DNA of 6,006 bases from an uncultured Collinsella sp. (GTDB lineage Bacteria; Actinomycetota; Coriobacteriia; Coriobacteriales; Coriobacteriaceae): positions 1 through 6,006 of the forward strand of contig USJB01000081.1 in the NCBI GenBank assembly GCA_900554905.1, in the 5' to 3' direction. The translations under genes and the position numbers were made by a program. This document shows positions 4,804 to 6,006 of this stretch, in pieces; position 1 is the stretch's first letter; each line of letters starts with the position of its first letter. Under the pieces are notes generated by a model. That model was not told the DNA's origin. It saw only the letters and a program-made list of their open reading frames with translations, and did not search any database.

Positions 4804-5508
4804 GTGAGCTTTATCAATACCATTCGCGAGGACATCAAGACCGTCCAGGCGCAGGACCCCGCCGCGCAAAACGGTCTGGTCATCTTTCTTTCCTATCCTG
4901 GCCTGCACGCCAAGTGGAACCACGTGCCCGAGCACTGGCTCTGGGAGCACGGTCATCGTTCGCTCGCCCGCGTGCTCTCGCAAATCACCCGTCACATCAC
5001 CGGCGTCGAGATTCATCCCGCCGCACAGATCGGCAAACATTTCTTTATCGACCACGCCATGGGCGTCGTCATCGGCGAAACCACCATCGTGGGCGACAAC
5101 TGCGTGCTCTACCAGGGCGTCACGCTTGGCGGCACCGGCAACGAGACCGGCAAGCGTCACCCCACCCTGGGCAACAATGTCACGGTGGGCACGGGCGCCA
5201 AGGTGCTCGGCAACATCCGCATCGGCAACAACGTCAAGATCGGCGGCAACTCGGTCGTCGTTAAGGACGTCCCCGACAACTGCACCGTCGTGGGCGTGCC
5301 GGGACGCATCATCAAGCGCAACGGCTGCCGTGTGTTCGAGGAGAGTTTCGACGCCAAGCAGCATCGCGAGTACATGCCCGATGACGCCGCCGAGCAGAGT
5401 GCCCTCAACCGCCAGGGCATCACCGAGAATGCCCGCCGCGTCAAGGAACTCGAGCGAGAGGTGGCCGAGCTCAAGGCCCTCGTCGCCAAGCTCGTGGACG
5501 AACGCTAG
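4804..5508 (+). CDS. cysE: serine O-acetyltransferase
   Basis: Transfers acetyl from acetyl-CoA to L-serine, giving O-acetylserine, the first committed step of cysteine synthesis (cytoplasm). With the GTG start the protein has 234 residues, like Bacillus-type CysE and shorter than the E. coli enzyme (273). An N-terminal helical region contains DPAAQ (18-22) and YPGLHA (31-36). A left-handed parallel beta-helix of hexapeptide repeats follows (about 66-170): GVEIHPAAQIG (67-77), FIDHAMGVVIGETTIVG (81-97) with catalytic His84, QGVTLGGTG (104-112), RHPTLGNNVTVGTGAKVLG (118-136) and VVGVPGRI (162-169). The partner acid Asp143 of E. coli CysE is Glu69 here, as in Bacillus-type enzymes. The C-terminal segment (210-232) is a short heptad-patterned coiled coil ending in DER, without the terminal Ile that docks into cysteine synthase. 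No cysK lies within the window. It is divergent from dedA and convergent with the ABC gene. Confidence 0.97.
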   Translation: MSFINTIREDIKTVQAQDPAAQNGLVIFLSYPGLHAKWNHVPEHWLWEHGHRSLARVLSQITRHITGVEIHPAAQIGKHFFIDHAMGVVIGETTIVGDNCVLYQGVTLGGTGNETGKRHPTLGNNVTVGTGAKVLGNIRIGNNVKIGGNSVVVKDVPDNCTVVGVPGRIIKRNGCRVFEESFDAKQHREYMPDDAAEQSALNRQGITENARRVKELEREVAELKALVAKLVDER

Positions 5509-5549
5509 GAACGCAAGCGGCACAAAACGACATCGGCACCGACGCAAAA

Positions 5550-5589
5550 GGCGCGCCAGGGAATCAATCCCCGGCGCGCCATTCCTTTT
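5550..5589. terminator. bidirectional terminator between cysE and the ABC gene
   Basis: GGCGCGCC (5550-5557) pairs with GGCGCGCC (5573-5580). After one A.C mismatch GGGA (5559-5562) pairs with TCCC (5568-5571), leaving a 5-nt loop. On the plus strand the stem is followed by ATTCCTTTT, serving cysE; on the minus strand it is followed at once by TTTTGC, serving the ABC gene. Confidence 0.85.
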
Positions 5590-5590
5590 G

Positions 5591-5621
5591 ATGTGACAAA
5601 GGGACTGTCCCTTTGTCACAT
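5591..5621. repeat. perfect 31-bp palindrome at the 3' end of the ABC gene
   Basis: ATGTGACAAAGGGAC (5591-5605), one central T, then the exact complement (5607-5621): 15-bp arms with a one-base centre. The last base is shared with the TAA stop of the ABC gene. There is no T-tract in either direction, and a separate terminator stands next to it. From memory, palindromes of this sequence recur between genes in Collinsella-like genomes; I cannot check that here. It probably belongs to a dispersed palindromic repeat family. Confidence 0.85.
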
Positions 5622-6006
5622 TATGCGAACTGACTCAGATAGAGGTCGGCATAAGCGCCCTCGGCTGCGAGCAGCTCCTTATGCGTGCCCTGCTCGATAA
5701 TGTTGCCGTGATCCATGACCAAGATCAGGTCGGCATCCACAATCGTCGACAGGCGGTGCGCGATCACAAAGCTGGTGCGCCCGCGCATGAGCGCGTCCAT
5801 GGCGCGGCCGATAGCAAGCTCGGTGCGCGTGTCCACGCTCGACGTCGCCTCGTCCAGGATGAGAATCGCCGGGTTGTTGAGCAGCACGCGTGCGATGGTC
5901 AGCAGCTGACGCTGGCCCTGGCTGATGCTTTCGGCATCGTTGGCCACGCGCGTGTCGTAGCCCTGCGGCATGCGGCTCACAAACTCGTCGCAGTTGGCGG
6001 CACGCG
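5621..6006 (-). CDS. ABC exporter ATP-binding domain, C-terminal part (5' end beyond window)
   Basis: C-terminal 127 residues of a nucleotide-binding domain of the MDR/lipid-exporter (MsbA-like) type, where the ATPase is normally fused to a six-helix membrane domain. Visible in order: RAANCDEFVSRMPQGYDTRV, typical of the helical subdomain; the ABC signature as ISQGQRQLL; Walker B AILILDEATSSVD with the catalytic Glu and D-loop; the H-loop His in FVIAHRLSTI; and the closing DHGNIIEQGTHKELLAAEGAYADLYLSQF. SQGQ in place of SGGQ in the signature is common in one half of heterodimeric exporters such as TM287/288, so a partner half-transporter gene is expected nearby, beyond this window. Walker A and the transmembrane domain lie outside. 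The stop TAA shares a base with a perfect palindrome. The substrate cannot be told. Confidence 0.95.
   Translation of the reverse strand, partial: RAANCDEFVSRMPQGYDTRVANDAESISQGQRQLLTIARVLLNNPAILILDEATSSVDTRTELAIGRAMDALMRGRTSFVIAHRLSTIVDADLILVMDHGNIIEQGTHKELLAAEGAYADLYLSQFA

Noticed and set aside
4756..5619. 287-codon minus-strand frame antisense to cysE
   Set aside because: Shadow of the hexapeptide-repeat gene; its regular look comes from the repeat periodicity of CysE.

Overview
The window is GC-rich bacterial chromosome of ordinary core type, with seven protein genes and one tRNA on both strands, separated by unusually structured intergenic DNA. Protein style (two-domain fold class IV aminotransferase, Bacillus-like CysE, DedA, LemA, MDR-type ABC exporter), strong AGGAG-type ribosome binding sites, GTG starts and TATACT -10 boxes fit a gut actinomycete of the class Coriobacteriia, most likely Collinsella or a close relative. 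The genus is an inference; no rRNA or other marker gene is present to settle it.

Layout, left to right. (1) 1-537, minus: tadA, tRNA adenosine deaminase, its 3' end cut off by the window edge. (2) 589-678, plus: tRNA-Ser(UGA) with an encoded CCA, divergent from tadA. (3) 682-1278, minus: a TetR-family regulator whose stop lies 3 nt beyond the tRNA. (4) 1479-2030, plus: lemA, divergent from tetR across 200 bp that carry a TATACT box and nested inverted repeats, followed by a strong terminator. (5) 2031-2589: 559 bp without a convincing gene. It holds the lemA terminator, a MITE-like element of about 210 bp with terminal inverted repeats, a second hairpin terminator serving mainly the minus strand, and a 124-nt nested palindrome directly downstream of ilvE. 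(6) 2590-3642, minus: ilvE, branched-chain aminotransferase. (7) 3942-4580, minus: DedA-family membrane protein with its own terminator at 3873-3904. (8) 4804-5508, plus: cysE, serine O-acetyltransferase, divergent from dedA. (9) 5550-5621: a bidirectional terminator followed by a perfect 31-bp palindrome, between the convergent cysE and ABC genes. (10) 5621-6006, minus: C-terminal part of an ABC exporter ATPase domain.

The genes are mostly monocistronic and do not form one pathway: tRNA editing and decoding (tadA, tRNA-Ser), amino-acid metabolism (ilvE, cysE), envelope (lemA, dedA), transport (ABC) and one regulator. I see no defence island, CRISPR array, prophage or toxin-antitoxin pair. 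What deserves attention is the intergenic structure: three strong palindromic or inverted-repeat elements (2131-2343, 2450-2573, 5591-5621) that look like dispersed repeats, and candidate operators in the tetR-lemA and dedA-cysE divergent promoter regions.
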